64,000 nt of DNA from Pricia antarctica (GCF_900101815.1 NZ_FNAO01000011.1:36479-100478), one strand, 5' to 3'; positions 9,457 to 18,738 are shown, numbered from the stretch's first letter. The notes: generated from the letters alone by a model not told the origin. Numbers and translations are program-made.

Positions 9457-9900
9457 TCAGGAATAGATTACGAAATCTTGCTTTGCGACAGGGCCCTTCC
9501 CGTCGCGCATTAGGGACTCGATACCCATAAGTATGACCTGTTTCAATTTGTCGTAGCTACCGGGCTTACGGATGTAATGATCTGCACCCTCCTCATGAAG
9601 ACGGTCCGCGGTCAAAGGGTCAAATGAGGTGGAATAAACAACGATTCTTATATCTTTCAGTCCATGGTCTGCGCGAATCCGTTCGAGGCATTCCCGGCCG
9701 GACATAAGGGGCATGTTCAGGTCGAGGAAAATAATATCGGGGCGGACCCTGCCATCCGCAAGCCTTTGCAAGGCCTCCAGCCCGGTACCCACATGTTCGA
9801 AACTCGCGCCAATGTCAAGGTCTTCCAGGGCCTCCTCGAAGAACATTCGGTCGTCGGCATCGTCGTCAACCAAAAGGATGTGTACAATATCAGGTCTCAT
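9457..9900 (-). CDS. Single-domain response regulator (CheY/Rcp1-like)
   Basis: This is a 147-aa receiver domain with no output domain. The acidic pocket is in ILLVDDDADDR, the phosphoacceptor is Asp60 in IIFLDLNMP, the switch Ser is in VVYSTS and the conserved Lys is in YIRKPGS. The gene precedes the PAS histidine kinase by 6 bp in the same operon, so it probably receives or shuttles phosphate from it. Lacking a DNA-binding domain, it must act through protein contact or relay to another protein. Confidence 0.9.
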   Translation of the reverse strand: MRPDIVHILLVDDDADDRMFFEEALEDLDIGASFEHVGTGLEALQRLADGRVRPDIIFLDLNMPLMSGRECLERIRADHGLKDIRIVVYSTSFDPLTADRLHEEGADHYIRKPGSYDKLKQVILMGIESLMRDGKGPVAKQDFVIYS

Positions 9901-10247
9901 GGGTAAATCAAGTTTACAAATTTAAAATATTTTGTTAAAAGAGATTGTATTTTTTAACATTGATAAGACCGGTATAAGGAGAAAATCCATATCGATAATG
10001 ATGATATTGATTTCAATCGGGTCATTTTGTACAAAACCCATGGTTTAAATTTACATTTCATAAGGGTTCAGGGAAATAATCAGTGATTATTAATCGTGAT
10101 ATCGTCAATTGTATTAAAGAACGTTTGGATAGAATTAAAAATTCTAGTGGTTAAGAGACTATATTTGACGGATCTTTTAAACAACCTCTGATTTCTCTTA
10201 ACCTGCAGTTTGCATTTCTATATTAATTCTTTAATGATACGTTGACC
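9901..10247. other. Intergenic region between divergent genes, with a short palindrome
   Basis: This 347-base AT-rich spacer separates the response-regulator operon (reverse) from a membrane-protein operon (forward). It holds a 17-bp palindrome at 10075-10091 (AATAATCA-g-TGATTATT) that could be an operator for either side. I see no gene and no strong promoter consensus. Confidence 0.5.
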
Positions 10248-10787
10248 ATGGAATTTACCGATTATACGAAGCGCGCAATTCTGGGTGGAATTCTGGCTTT
10301 GGGAGTTATTGGCCTCGGTACTTTCATGCTGGGGCATTTGAGCGGATATGAGGCTAAGGAGCTCATAAAAGTCAGCATAGGGGGCCTTAATACGCTGTGT
10401 AATACTATTGTTCTGGCTTCCGCTACGATATTGGCCCTTATGCTTACCCTTTTGGGCGTCAGTTCGGGTACTTCTTCCCGGCTCAAGGAGGACCATTACA
10501 ACAATATTATGCGGATAGCGAAAGTGGATACGGTAATATTCGTTGTGGCTCTTTTGTCGTTCCTTTTGTTCAACCTGCCGGTTACCGAGAGCGAGAACAT
10601 CCCTGCAAACTGGTTCAATGTGATCTACTACATTACCTTGGGTGTCAGTACTGTACTGAGTTCCGCCCTGATAACCGTTGTTCTAATGCTATATAGCACA
10701 ATAGTCAATATCATCAAAATTGTCGGACTTGGGATGAAAGACCATCCTTTGGTAAGCACTGATGAGGAAAGTAGAGATAAGAAATAA
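10248..10787 (+). CDS. Four-helix membrane protein of unknown function
   Basis: The 179-aa protein starts at the ATG at 10248 (MEFTDYTKRAILGGILALGV); a TTG two codons earlier is unlikely. Four hydrophobic segments can be seen: about 10-30, 50-70, 97-113 and 130-155 (TLGVSTVLSSALITVVLMLY). A polar loop after helix two (SSGTSSRLKEDHYNNIMRIAKVDT) and a charged C-terminal tail follow. It is the first gene of a pair with the AI-2E family transporter 22 bp downstream. The function is unknown; it could be an accessory subunit or regulator of that transporter. Confidence 0.75.
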   Translation: MEFTDYTKRAILGGILALGVIGLGTFMLGHLSGYEAKELIKVSIGGLNTLCNTIVLASATILALMLTLLGVSSGTSSRLKEDHYNNIMRIAKVDTVIFVVALLSFLLFNLPVTESENIPANWFNVIYYITLGVSTVLSSALITVVLMLYSTIVNIIKIVGLGMKDHPLVSTDEESRDKK

Positions 10788-10809
10788 AGAACCCAGTAAA
10801 TTGGAAAAA

Positions 10810-11847
10810 ATGATGAAAGACGATAAAATTGACATATCCGGAAAGTATCTATTGAAGGCGGTTCTGTTACTTTCTGGGATATGGGTAATCCTTTTCTATG
10901 GTTCTGCGCTCGTACTCCCTTTACTTGTGGCCGCTATAATTGCAACGCTTTTGAACAGGCCGACCGAAAAATTGAAAAAATGGGGCTTTCCCGATTGGTT
11001 GGCAATGACCGTTTCCCTCATTTTAACGGGCATCGTCCTATTGTTGTTGTTTTGGCTGGTTTCGTCCCAGATTGGCAATATGGCCGATGAATGGTCCACC
11101 ATCAAGGAGAAGGCCACTGAAAAATACGGTTTCTTCAGTGAATGGGCTAAACGGACCATTCAAATCGATCCGGCCCGGTTCGTCGATAACAACATTGATC
11201 TAACGGACAGGTTGAAAAGCATTTCGAAAATTTTCATTGCGTCGTTCACCGACCTGTTGACCCAATCGTTCATCATCCTGATCTACACTATACTATTTTT
11301 GATGCAGAAGCGGATGTTCATGCGGTTCTTCAAAAAATTGGTCAAAAATGACAACGCCGGATCCAAAATCTTATCGGGTTCATCACGCATCATCGGTAAT
11401 TATATGTTCGGTAAAGGCATCATAATGGTCTTCCTATTTATCGTCTATTATTTGGGGTTCACCTTTGGTCAAGTGCCCTTTGCCCTTTTCCTGGCGTTGT
11501 TCGCCGCGCTGTTTTCGATCATCCCATATGTCGGGAACCTCATAGGCGGCGGGGTCGCCATAATCCTGGCCTATCTGTATTCAGGGGGAACCCCCGCGCT
11601 TATCGTAATTGCCGTTATCTGTGTGGCACAGCTACTCGAAAACTATATCCTCACGCCATGGATTATTGGAGACAAGGTTGACCTGAATCCATTTATCACG
11701 ATATTCGGGGTAATTCTGCTTTCCGTTCTCTGGGGGATGGTCGGCGCCATAATCGCTTTGCCTGTTCTTGGCGTGCTGAAGGTCTTGTTTCAGCATACCG
11801 ACGGCATGGAGCCATACACCTACCTTTTAAAAAAGCATGAAAAGTAA
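10810..11847 (+). CDS. AI-2E family transporter (PerM/TqsA-like)
   Basis: The protein is about 346 aa from the ATG at 10810; a longer frame from 10762 would overlap the preceding gene by 26 bp. It has the family's eight-helix pattern, with paired N-terminal helices (LPLLVAAIIATLLNRP), a large polar insert (DEWSTIKEKATEKYGFF), then FALFLALFAALFSIIPYVGNLIGG and the signature LLENYILTPWIIGDKVDLNPFITIFGVI, ending in GAIIALPVLGVLKVL. Members include AI-2 exporters and Na+/H+ antiporter-like proteins, so the substrate cannot be stated. It is probably co-transcribed with the four-helix protein upstream. Confidence 0.88.
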   Translation: MMKDDKIDISGKYLLKAVLLLSGIWVILFYGSALVLPLLVAAIIATLLNRPTEKLKKWGFPDWLAMTVSLILTGIVLLLLFWLVSSQIGNMADEWSTIKEKATEKYGFFSEWAKRTIQIDPARFVDNNIDLTDRLKSISKIFIASFTDLLTQSFIILIYTILFLMQKRMFMRFFKKLVKNDNAGSKILSGSSRIIGNYMFGKGIIMVFLFIVYYLGFTFGQVPFALFLALFAALFSIIPYVGNLIGGGVAIILAYLYSGGTPALIVIAVICVAQLLENYILTPWIIGDKVDLNPFITIFGVILLSVLWGMVGAIIALPVLGVLKVLFQHTDGMEPYTYLLKKHEK

Positions 11848-11875
11848 CCCATTTTCATTTTGAGCCAAAAAGGAT

Positions 11876-12113
11876 ATGCCCATTAAGAAGAAGTACTATT
11901 GGTCATCGCGGTCATATGGGTAATTTATAAGGTCGTCACGGGGTTCAAACTTCGGTATTCATCTTCGCAAATATCATATGGGCCGTTTATATATACCCGT
12001 TCGATATTTTTTGGAGCTACATAATGGTAGTTCTTCTCTTCCAAGCCTCGTTTATCAGACTATTCAAATTTTTACCTATTTCAAAACGCACCGAAACAGG
12101 TAATAAAGTATAA
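11876..12113 (+). pseudogene. Frameshifted small membrane protein (PLDc_N-like)
   Basis: Three reading frames must be joined to give one coherent protein. It starts MPIKK at 11876, continues as EVLLVIAVIWVIYKVVTGFK from 11890, then TSVFIFANIIWAVYIYPFDI from 11949 and WSYIMVVLLFQASF to KRTETGNKV and a TAA at 12111. The joined product would be about 78 aa with two transmembrane helices, resembling small PLDc_N-type membrane proteins. Two indels (near 11888 and 11945) break it, so it is either a recent pseudogene or carries sequence errors. It follows the AI-2E transporter gene by 28 bp. Confidence 0.55.
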
Positions 12114-12581
12114 GAGGGGAAGATGAAAGACGAAATTTCGATATTGCCGAGCTACGTTCCGATGCATAATAGGGAATATAAAAATTGTTCGACCTAGCCA
12201 TTACAAGGGATCCGGACTTCCTCCTCTCCTATAATGCAAATTACCCATTGTTGAGATAGCCATCTGATGATGTATTCCGCAGCGAAGATTTCATGTTGAT
12301 AGAAATTGCGAGGAGAAAGACACATAGGCTCCGACCCTAGAAACAAAATCGGTATAAATCCAGTATTGACTCTACAATAAAATCGGTGCTGACCCATTCG
12401 ATAATTTTTCAATAGTAGCGCTAACGGTAGATTTACGACCTGTAATGGTTATCGGTCGGTACAAATGCCGATAATTGTTTAAATTAGACAAACAATACTC
12501 GATGAGATTCATTCTAGTATAACCTATAGAAATACTATTGGAAGGCAGAACATCGGACAGGTTAACCTTTAAAATAAAAGC
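12114..12581. other. Intergenic region upstream of ku
   Basis: This 468-base region lies between the frameshifted membrane-protein gene and ku. A 24-codon frame starts at 12123 (MKDEISILPSY) and a 72-codon reverse frame spans 12194-12412; neither has protein-like features. It presumably carries the ku-ligD promoter, but I could not find a TAnnTTTG element near the ku start. Confidence 0.4.
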
Positions 12582-13355
12582 ATGAGATCAATTTGGAACG
12601 GCTCAATTAGTTTCGGTCTGGTATCCATACCTATAAAACTGTTTTCAGGATCCGAGGATCGCGCCTTGGACCTTGATATGTTAGACAGCCATGATGGGGA
12701 ACGTATCCGCTATAAAAGGGTCAACGAAAAAACAGGCGCGGAGGTCGAATGGAAGGATATCGTGAAGGGTTATAAGAAAGACGACAAATATATCATCTTG
12801 GAAAAAGAGGATTTCGAGAACGCCAACATGAAAAAAAGCAAGACTATCGATATCGAGCAGTTCATCGAAGAAAGCGAGGTGGCCGATGTGCTGTTCAAAA
12901 AACCCTATTTCGTAAAGCCACAAAAGGGAGGGGAAAAATCGTATTCCCTATTGCGCGACACACTAAAAAAGACCAAAAAACTGGGAGTAGCCACTTTCGT
13001 AATGCGCCAAAAGGAACATCTTTCCTTAATGGGAGTTTATAAGGATGCCCTGGTATTACACGTTATCCGTTTCGAAGACGAAATCAGGGATACCACGGAG
13101 TTAGAGCTTCCCAAAGAAAAACCCGCAAAGAAGGAACTTGAAATGGCAATCTCACTTGTAGAACAATATACTGAAAAGTTCAACTTCGGCAAATTCAAGG
13201 ACGTATATAACAAACAATTGTTGAAGATAATCGAATCTAAGGGATCCGGTAAAAAGGCCAAGTCCGAAAAATTCGAATCCAAGGCGACCCCTGCCAAGGA
13301 TCTGATGGCGCAGTTAAAGGCCAGTCTTGAAAAACGGAAAAAAACGGCATCCTAA
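12582..13355 (+). CDS. ku: Non-homologous end-joining protein Ku
   Basis: This 257-aa protein is of typical bacterial Ku length. It begins MRSIWNGSISFGLVSIPIKLF, the strongly conserved start of the Ku core. It continues with LDMLDSHDGERIRYKRVNE, GYKKDDKYIILEKEDFENA and a lysine-rich tail (SLEKRKKTAS) typical of the DNA-bridging, LigD-recruiting end. Ku forms a homodimeric ring on double-strand DNA ends and recruits LigD. The ligD gene begins 3 bp after its stop codon, so the two form an NHEJ operon. Confidence 0.95.
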   Translation: MRSIWNGSISFGLVSIPIKLFSGSEDRALDLDMLDSHDGERIRYKRVNEKTGAEVEWKDIVKGYKKDDKYIILEKEDFENANMKKSKTIDIEQFIEESEVADVLFKKPYFVKPQKGGEKSYSLLRDTLKKTKKLGVATFVMRQKEHLSLMGVYKDALVLHVIRFEDEIRDTTELELPKEKPAKKELEMAISLVEQYTEKFNFGKFKDVYNKQLLKIIESKGSGKKAKSEKFESKATPAKDLMAQLKASLEKRKKTAS

Positions 13356-13358
13356 GAA

Positions 13359-15785
13359 GTGGTCCACAAGGAATACAACGACAAAAGGGACTTTTCGAAG
13401 ACGCCCGAACCCCAAGGGTCCGATGCTTCCGCGACGGGCTCCCATCGTTTCGTGATTCAACGGCACCGGGCCAGAAAACTACATTATGACCTGCGGCTGG
13501 AAATCGATGGTACATTGAAAAGCTGGGCGGTACCCAAAGGACCGTCCATGAACCCCAATGATAAACGATTGTCTGTCCGGACCGAGGACCATCCCCTAAA
13601 ATATCTTCATTTTCACGGTACGATCCCTAAAGGCAACTACGGGGCGGGCGAAATGGGCATATGGGATTCGGGCAACTTCGATATCGATACGACGGAAAAC
13701 GATCTTGGCGCCCTACAACAGTTCCAAAAAGGAAATCTGAAACTTCTAATGCACGGCCAAAAAATAAAAGGACGTTTCGCATTGGTCAGAACGGGGGAGC
13801 ACGGCGGAAAGGAAAGTTGGCTTCTTATCAAAAAGAAGGACGCATTTTCCACCGATCTGTTCTATGATGCCGAGGCTTTGGTCGAACCTTCCCAACAACC
13901 TTCTAAAAAGTATTCAAAGGAAATCGCTCCCGGACAAATAGTACAGCCCATGTTGGCCGGATCGGCCAAGGAAATCTTCAATGATCCCGAATGGATATAT
14001 GAACTCAAGTGGGACGGCTACAGGGTGCTGGCACACATTTCAAACAAAGGAGTGCTGCTACAATCTAGAAATGGCATACGTTTGAACGGCAAGTTTCCCG
14101 AACTGGCCAGAGATCTAGAAAATCTGGAGCATGACACCATTCTCGACGGTGAGGTCACCGTGCTGGACGAAAATGGGGTATCTCGATTCGGCGAGCTACA
14201 AAATTGGCCAGATACTAAGGGCACTTTACGGTTTTATGTGTTCGACATGCTCTACCTGAACGGTCATGGTATGTTAGACCTGTCGCTTTTGGACCGAAAA
14301 AGCCTAATTCCCGATGTAATCGAAGGGCTCCATCTGACGCAGTATTGCGATCATATCGTGGGCATGGGCTCCGCGCTTTTCGATAAAGCCATCGGGGAAG
14401 GCATGGAAGGGGTCATGGCAAAAACTGCCGATTCCAATTATGTTCCGGGAGCCCGCACCGAAAAATGGCTGAAAATCAAGTCCGTTGAAAGCGAAGATGC
14501 CCTTATCTGCGGCTATACCGATTCGACGACCGGCGGGGCGGCCTTCGGTTCCCTGATCTTGGGAAAGTCGGACGGCGAAAAACTCAAGTATATCGGTAAT
14601 TGCGGATCGGGATTCAGCGAAGCCTACCGGACCGAACTTTTGGAAACCTTTGGGCGTTACCGAACAAAAGAAAACCCGTTCGGTAAAAAATTGGCCCTGA
14701 AGGGAAGAAAACCGAATTGGATGGCGCCTGTATTGGAGTGCGAGGTAAACTATTCGGAACGCACCAAGAACGGTCTGCTCCGCAACCCTGTATTCAAAAG
14801 GTTGTTCAATGCACCGGAAATTTCCAAGGCAACTACCGGAACGCGCATCTTAAAATCAGAAACCGGATCGGGTTCAAGGGAAATTATCAAAATCGATGGG
14901 CTAGACGTTTCCATTAGCAATCTGGAAAAAATGTATTGGCCAACGTCGGGATATACAAAATATGACCTGATTGATTATTACCTGCAGGTTTCCGATACCA
15001 TGGTACCCTATCTTAGGAATAGGCCCCAGAGCCTTCATCGGCATCCCAATGGAATTCTGGAGGAAAGTTTTTTCCAAAAGGACAATGAAAATGTTCCCGA
15101 ATGGATGCAGACCGTTACCATCCATTCAAAGTCCTCTGAACGGGATATCGATTATCTGCTCTGTCAGAATACGGCCTCTTTGATCTACATGGCGAATCTG
15201 GGTTGTATCGAAATTCATCCTTGGAATTCAAGTACCACCGATTTGGACCGACCGGATTACGGGATAATCGATTTGGATCCTCCCCAAGGAATGGATTTTA
15301 AAAATGTGGTCAAAGTTGCCCTGACCGTACACCAAGTTCTGAAGGAAGCCGATATTGAAGGCTATTGCAAAACTTCCGGGGCTAAGGGCCTGCATGTATA
15401 TTTACCGATGGGAGGCAATTACAGGTATGAAGAGGTCCGGAATTTCATAAAGCTCATCTGTTATTTTGTTCAGCAGCGGATCCCCGATATTACCACGATG
15501 GAACGCCGGATAAAGAACCGGGAAGGGAAGATTTACCTGGACTTTCTTCAGAACCGGAAAGGGCAAACGGTCGCAGCTCCTTATTCAGTGCGTCCCGTGG
15601 AAGGCGCACAAGTTTCCGCCCCCTTACACTGGGGCGAAGTGGAGTACGGGCTCGGGGCCTCCCATTTTACGATAAAAAATATGGCGCAACGTCTGGCCAA
15701 AGAAGGTGATCTGTTCGCTCCGGTGCTTGAAGCAGGCATAGATATGGGAACGGCCCTGGAAAGTCTCGAAAATATGGAAGATTAA
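13359..15785 (+). CDS. ligD: DNA ligase D (PE-LIG-POL)
   Basis: This is an 808-aa, three-domain repair enzyme starting at a GTG 3 bp after ku. Residues about 25-165 are the 3'-phosphoesterase domain (FVIQRHRARKLHYDLRLE, HGTIPKGNYGAGEM). About 195-490 is the ATP-dependent ligase; the adenylated lysine is K217 in YELKWDGYR, with GEGMEGVMAK and EKWLKIK motifs following. About 515-800 is the AEP-family polymerase/primase (LIDYYLQVSDTMVPYLRNRP, IIDLDPPQGMDF with catalytic Asp residues, SGAKGLHVYLPM). It processes, fills and seals broken ends bound by Ku. The order PE-LIG-POL differs from the POL-PE-LIG order of mycobacterial LigD and is seen in some other phyla. No in-frame ATG exists near the 5' end, which supports the GTG start. 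Confidence 0.95.
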   Translation: MVHKEYNDKRDFSKTPEPQGSDASATGSHRFVIQRHRARKLHYDLRLEIDGTLKSWAVPKGPSMNPNDKRLSVRTEDHPLKYLHFHGTIPKGNYGAGEMGIWDSGNFDIDTTENDLGALQQFQKGNLKLLMHGQKIKGRFALVRTGEHGGKESWLLIKKKDAFSTDLFYDAEALVEPSQQPSKKYSKEIAPGQIVQPMLAGSAKEIFNDPEWIYELKWDGYRVLAHISNKGVLLQSRNGIRLNGKFPELARDLENLEHDTILDGEVTVLDENGVSRFGELQNWPDTKGTLRFYVFDMLYLNGHGMLDLSLLDRKSLIPDVIEGLHLTQYCDHIVGMGSALFDKAIGEGMEGVMAKTADSNYVPGARTEKWLKIKSVESEDALICGYTDSTTGGAAFGSLILGKSDGEKLKYIGNCGSGFSEAYRTELLETFGRYRTKENPFGKKLALKGRKPNWMAPVLECEVNYSERTKNGLLRNPVFKRLFNAPEISKATTGTRILKSETGSGSREIIKIDGLDVSISNLEKMYWPTSGYTKYDLIDYYLQVSDTMVPYLRNRPQSLHRHPNGILEESFFQKDNENVPEWMQTVTIHSKSSERDIDYLLCQNTASLIYMANLGCIEIHPWNSSTTDLDRPDYGIIDLDPPQGMDFKNVVKVALTVHQVLKEADIEGYCKTSGAKGLHVYLPMGGNYRYEEVRNFIKLICYFVQQRIPDITTMERRIKNREGKIYLDFLQNRKGQTVAAPYSVRPVEGAQVSAPLHWGEVEYGLGASHFTIKNMAQRLAKEGDLFAPVLEAGIDMGTALESLENMED

Positions 15786-15845
15786 GAAATATTGAAGACT
15801 GAGATCAAGAAGTTTAGATGTTGTTTTGATAAGTTAATAAGGGAT

Positions 15846-16457
15846 TTAATTTTTAAATGGTTCAAGTAGCGCCTGTGTGAACCCAAGCCAATTTAAGTTG
15901 CCTATTCCCAGCTTACTACCAATAGCTACTGCCTTGTTCCGTATGGTATCCATTACTGGAACCGTTGAAGTGTTTTCTATCTCATTTCTACCATGGACCT
16001 CAGCATAGATACAGGTTCCGACGCGTCTTACGATAAATGTACTGCTCGCTTCCCCATTGTAGAAATGGGCCACGGTACCATCGGTACATTTGGGTGCCGG
16101 ACACGGCCTGACGGACAAAAGTAGGAAAGGAGCGCCCTGTTCCGCCTCCCCGGTTTGAATCGCTACTATTTTGGTCCAATCGTAACCTCCACCACTAGGG
16201 TTGCCTATACCGGGAACTTCTATTCTAATCAGGTTTCCCTTTTTGACAACACTGGTCGGCTGTTGGGTCTTGCCATCGAACAAAGCAAATTCCGCCTTTA
16301 TTTTATCGGAGAATGTGTGCCATTCATTTACAGATGTTAATCGCTCCTGAAGTTTTTTATAACAATCGATGGCTATATCAACGTTATCCGTACAGTGCAT
16401 ACTGACCGTATCGTGGCAGCCTCCTTGTATTTGATTTGGTATATTTGGATGCAACAT
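15846..16457 (-). CDS. Conserved hypothetical protein, cysteine- and glycine-rich
   Basis: This 203-aa soluble protein has no clear signal peptide. It starts MLHPNIPNQIQGGCHDTVSMHC and carries segments such as RIEVPGIGNPSGGGYDWTKI and LLLSVRPCPAPKCTDGTVAHF, followed by SSTFIVRRVGTCIYAEVHGRNE. The middle looks beta-rich and could be a small barrel or lipocalin-like fold, but that is only an impression. A TAnnTTTG element lies about 97 bp upstream. It converges with ligD. Function unknown. Confidence 0.65.
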   Translation of the reverse strand: MLHPNIPNQIQGGCHDTVSMHCTDNVDIAIDCYKKLQERLTSVNEWHTFSDKIKAEFALFDGKTQQPTSVVKKGNLIRIEVPGIGNPSGGGYDWTKIVAIQTGEAEQGAPFLLLSVRPCPAPKCTDGTVAHFYNGEASSTFIVRRVGTCIYAEVHGRNEIENTSTVPVMDTIRNKAVAIGSKLGIGNLNWLGFTQALLEPFKN

Positions 16458-16554
16458 CTTGTTTTATATGGAGGTGGGATTAAAACCGAATGCATACCGA
16501 TATGGCATACCTAAGTTTTCAAATTATTAGATATGGCTTTGGTTCGGTGACTCA

Positions 16555-16562
16555 CAAAAGTA
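16555..16562 (-). promoter_or_regulatory. -7 promoter element TACTTTTG (reverse strand)
   Basis: On the reverse strand TACTTTTG fits the TAnnTTTG consensus and points at the conserved hypothetical gene that starts at 16457. A GTTTTCAAAAC palindrome overlaps the expected -33 region (TTG is only 15 bp away), so regulation there is possible. Confidence 0.4.
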
Positions 16563-16643
16563 ATTTTGTTTTGAAAACAATAGCACTAAAAACTATCGAT
16601 TAATAAACCAACAGCTAATCAGTTTAATGACCACAGCAAATTC

Positions 16644-16796
16644 TTAACCGTTCACTATAAAAGCATGTATTATCCCTGGTAACCAGGCCAGTGCTGTCAA
16701 TAATATGCTGATAAGGAACGCCGATCCAAATCCGTGGTTCAAAAATACCGCCAAGGGCGGCAAAAGAATGTTTAAAATAACTGTTGTTAAGGACAT
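16644..16796 (-). CDS. YqaE/Pmp3 family membrane peptide
   Basis: A 50-aa frame on the reverse strand reads MSLTTVILNILLPPLAVFLNHG and then FLISILLTALAWLPGIIHAF. These two transmembrane helices with the LPPLAVFL and LPGIIHAF signatures define the Pmp3/YqaE family (UPF0057). Such proteolipids are linked in other organisms to membrane potential and salt or cold stress. The length and both motifs are complete, so the gene should be functional. It is monocistronic, about 190 bp upstream of the conserved hypothetical gene on the same strand. Confidence 0.9.
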   Translation of the reverse strand: MSLTTVILNILLPPLAVFLNHGFGSAFLISILLTALAWLPGIIHAFIVNG

Positions 16797-16872
16797 TTTC
16801 GTGGTTTAAGTTTTAATATTAGTTTATGACTTCGGAAAAATCGAGTACAGGTGTTTCCATCCAAAAATAAAA

Positions 16873-16956
16873 TTATCTATTCATTTGTTTGATTATTTTG
16901 CGACTTGCCCCGTCCTTATCGATTAATACGGCATAATTGGGTAAACCGAAAATGCC
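16873..16956 (-). pseudogene. Short thioredoxin-fold remnant (possible)
   Basis: The reverse strand at 16873-16956 reads GIFGLPNYAVLIDKDGASRK and then IIKQMN(R) before a stop. This resembles the C-terminal strand of TlpA/thioredoxin-like proteins (x-x-G-x-P-x-x-x-L-I-D-x-D-G). A TAA lies directly before the first codon and nothing upstream continues it, so at most it is a decayed fragment. Confidence 0.25.
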
Positions 16957-17060
16957 TTAAAAATGCGGCACCTTCTCCCAAAGGAAATAAAGGAAAATTA
17001 CTATACCGGACGTAACGAGTATATTGGTTACTTTATAGTTATTGGTCTCAAAACTAAATT

Positions 17061-17381
17061 TCAAATGGAAAATTCGCTGCAGGCCGCCGCACACGTTCTA
17101 CATACTTCCGCACAATCCTTACAATGTTGATGCTCGTGTTTTGAACATTCATCGGCACAGGTTTGGCAAATTTTTCTACAATAATCCACCAGCCCCTGAA
17201 CGTCATCATAAGAGGTCGCCAGTACTTGCGCTAACGTGCTGCATACTTCGGCACATACGCGATCCATCCGTATACAATTCTTCATCATCGCCACGTTTTC
17301 TTCGTCCAGACATGCATCCGCGCAATAATTACAGTGATTAATACAATTACCTAAGGCATGAATTAATTTTTCATTTCTCAT
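17061..17381 (-). CDS. Four-helix bundle copper-binding protein (DUF326/Csp-like)
   Basis: This 106-aa protein has no signal peptide and many cysteines spaced by helical turns: HALGNCINHCNYCADACLDE, CIRMDRVCAEVC, VDYCRKICQTCADECSKH, and CKDCAEVCRTCAAAC. This is the pattern of DUF326 four-helix bundles related to the cytosolic copper storage protein Csp3, which stores Cu(I) through Cys pairs along the bundle core. It likely buffers copper in the cytoplasm. No copper exporter or sensor gene is adjacent. Confidence 0.88.
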   Translation of the reverse strand: MRNEKLIHALGNCINHCNYCADACLDEENVAMMKNCIRMDRVCAEVCSTLAQVLATSYDDVQGLVDYCRKICQTCADECSKHEHQHCKDCAEVCRTCAAACSEFSI

Positions 17382-17520
17382 GATTTGAGTTTTTTGGTGA
17401 TAGGTGTCGTACGCAAGATCTACTAATTCAAAATCTTTAACCTATTAAAATTAACGTGTTTACCGTTCACCAAATAGCTCAAATACGATTTAAAGTGTTA
17501 CAAAAGGATTTTGGCTGTTT

Positions 17521-18738
17521 TCACTCTTGTGCGGCCTCATATATTGCGTCGAGCAGACTTCCCTCTTCCTTGGTATCATTCCCCAATTCCCAGAACATAA
17601 TGCCGCCCAAGCCTTTTGCCTTGACGTATTCGGTTTTTTGCGCTACTGACACCGTATCGTCATAGGAGACCATTAAGCTATCCACTGAATTGTACATAAA
17701 TGGTGCTTTGGCGCTATCATCCCAATAGCGCTGAAAATCAGGGTCCGGTTCATAAGATTTTCGAATCTGGTGATAGGGGATCCACCCAATATGGATGCCT
17801 CCGCTTTTCTGGTACAGTCCGTGGTTTTCCGGCGGCACACCTTTCCAGACCCTGCCGTAGAAGGCGCCTCCAATCACTATCTGTTTCGGATCGACACCTT
17901 CTTTGATCAGAAAATCCACAATTTTTTGTGACGAGCGCGGATGGGGATCGGAATTGGCACCCGTCTGATACAAGCTGTCTAGATAATCATGGAACGGGGT
18001 ACCTGTGATATTTTGACTACGGACGTCCCTTAACGGCGTATGATGTCCCGTATATTCGGATACCCCGGATACCTGGTCATAAGTCATTACGTTGGTGTAA
18101 TCGGCATATTTCATTACCTCGCCCATTTCGATGTGATCATAGTACCGCTTCCAGCCTGCCGAGGCGAAGGTAAGTACCTTGGGTGTCTTAAAGGTGTCCA
18201 GCATCCCGCGAAGGCCCTTCATAAGGGCAGTGAAATTTTGAGTGTCTCCTTCACGCGCCATGGTACCGGCACCAGATATTCCCGGATACTCCCAGTCCAT
18301 GTCCATACCGTCTAGCTGATACCTCTTTATAAATTCCGAGGCACTATTAATAAATTTTGTGCGGCTCTCTTCGGTCAGCGCCATGTCCGAAAATCCATCA
18401 GCGCCCCACCCGCCACAAGCGATCATTACTTTTAAATCCGGATTGCGTTTCTTTTGCCTGACAAGGGCCTCCAGCTTTGGCCCCGCTACCTCCGGCTTTC
18501 TCAATCTCATTTCCCCGTCTATCACATTAGTGAAAGAGAAGATGATATGGGTAAGCTTTTCGACAGGAATCTCTTCCGGCTCAAAATTACGTTCTGGTAC
18601 ATAATAAGCCATAATTAACGGTTCGGGCAAGGTTTCAGCATCCAGAGATTCTTGAGTCTGCTGCTTTGATAAGGGTGAACAAACCAGAATAAAAATCAGG
18701 ATAATAAACGGTGATAGAATTACGTTTTTCCGGTCCAT
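17521..18738 (-). CDS. Glycoside hydrolase family 18 (chitinase-like) exported protein
   Basis: This 405-aa protein starts with a hydrophobic signal (MDRKNVILSPFIILIFILVC); Cys20 might be lipidated, but the -1 Val is not a standard lipobox. The GH18 barrel begins at about 40 (PLIMAYYVPE). It has the substrate strand MIACGGWGADG and the catalytic motif DGMDMDWE with the proton donor E150. Later conserved strands are VLTFASAGW, NVMTYDQVSG and a C-terminal GGIMFWELGND. GH18 enzymes cleave beta-1,4-GlcNAc linkages with substrate assistance. No carbohydrate-binding module is present, so soluble chito-oligomers or peptidoglycan-type glycans are plausible substrates. Confidence 0.92.
   Translation of the reverse strand: MDRKNVILSPFIILIFILVCSPLSKQQTQESLDAETLPEPLIMAYYVPERNFEPEEIPVEKLTHIIFSFTNVIDGEMRLRKPEVAGPKLEALVRQKKRNPDLKVMIACGGWGADGFSDMALTEESRTKFINSASEFIKRYQLDGMDMDWEYPGISGAGTMAREGDTQNFTALMKGLRGMLDTFKTPKVLTFASAGWKRYYDHIEMGEVMKYADYTNVMTYDQVSGVSEYTGHHTPLRDVRSQNITGTPFHDYLDSLYQTGANSDPHPRSSQKIVDFLIKEGVDPKQIVIGGAFYGRVWKGVPPENHGLYQKSGGIHIGWIPYHQIRKSYEPDPDFQRYWDDSAKAPFMYNSVDSLMVSYDDTVSVAQKTEYVKAKGLGGIMFWELGNDTKEEGSLLDAIYEAAQE

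Noticed and set aside
12194..12412. Reverse 72-codon frame upstream of ku
   Set aside because: No recognisable domain or signal; likely chance in a non-coding gap.
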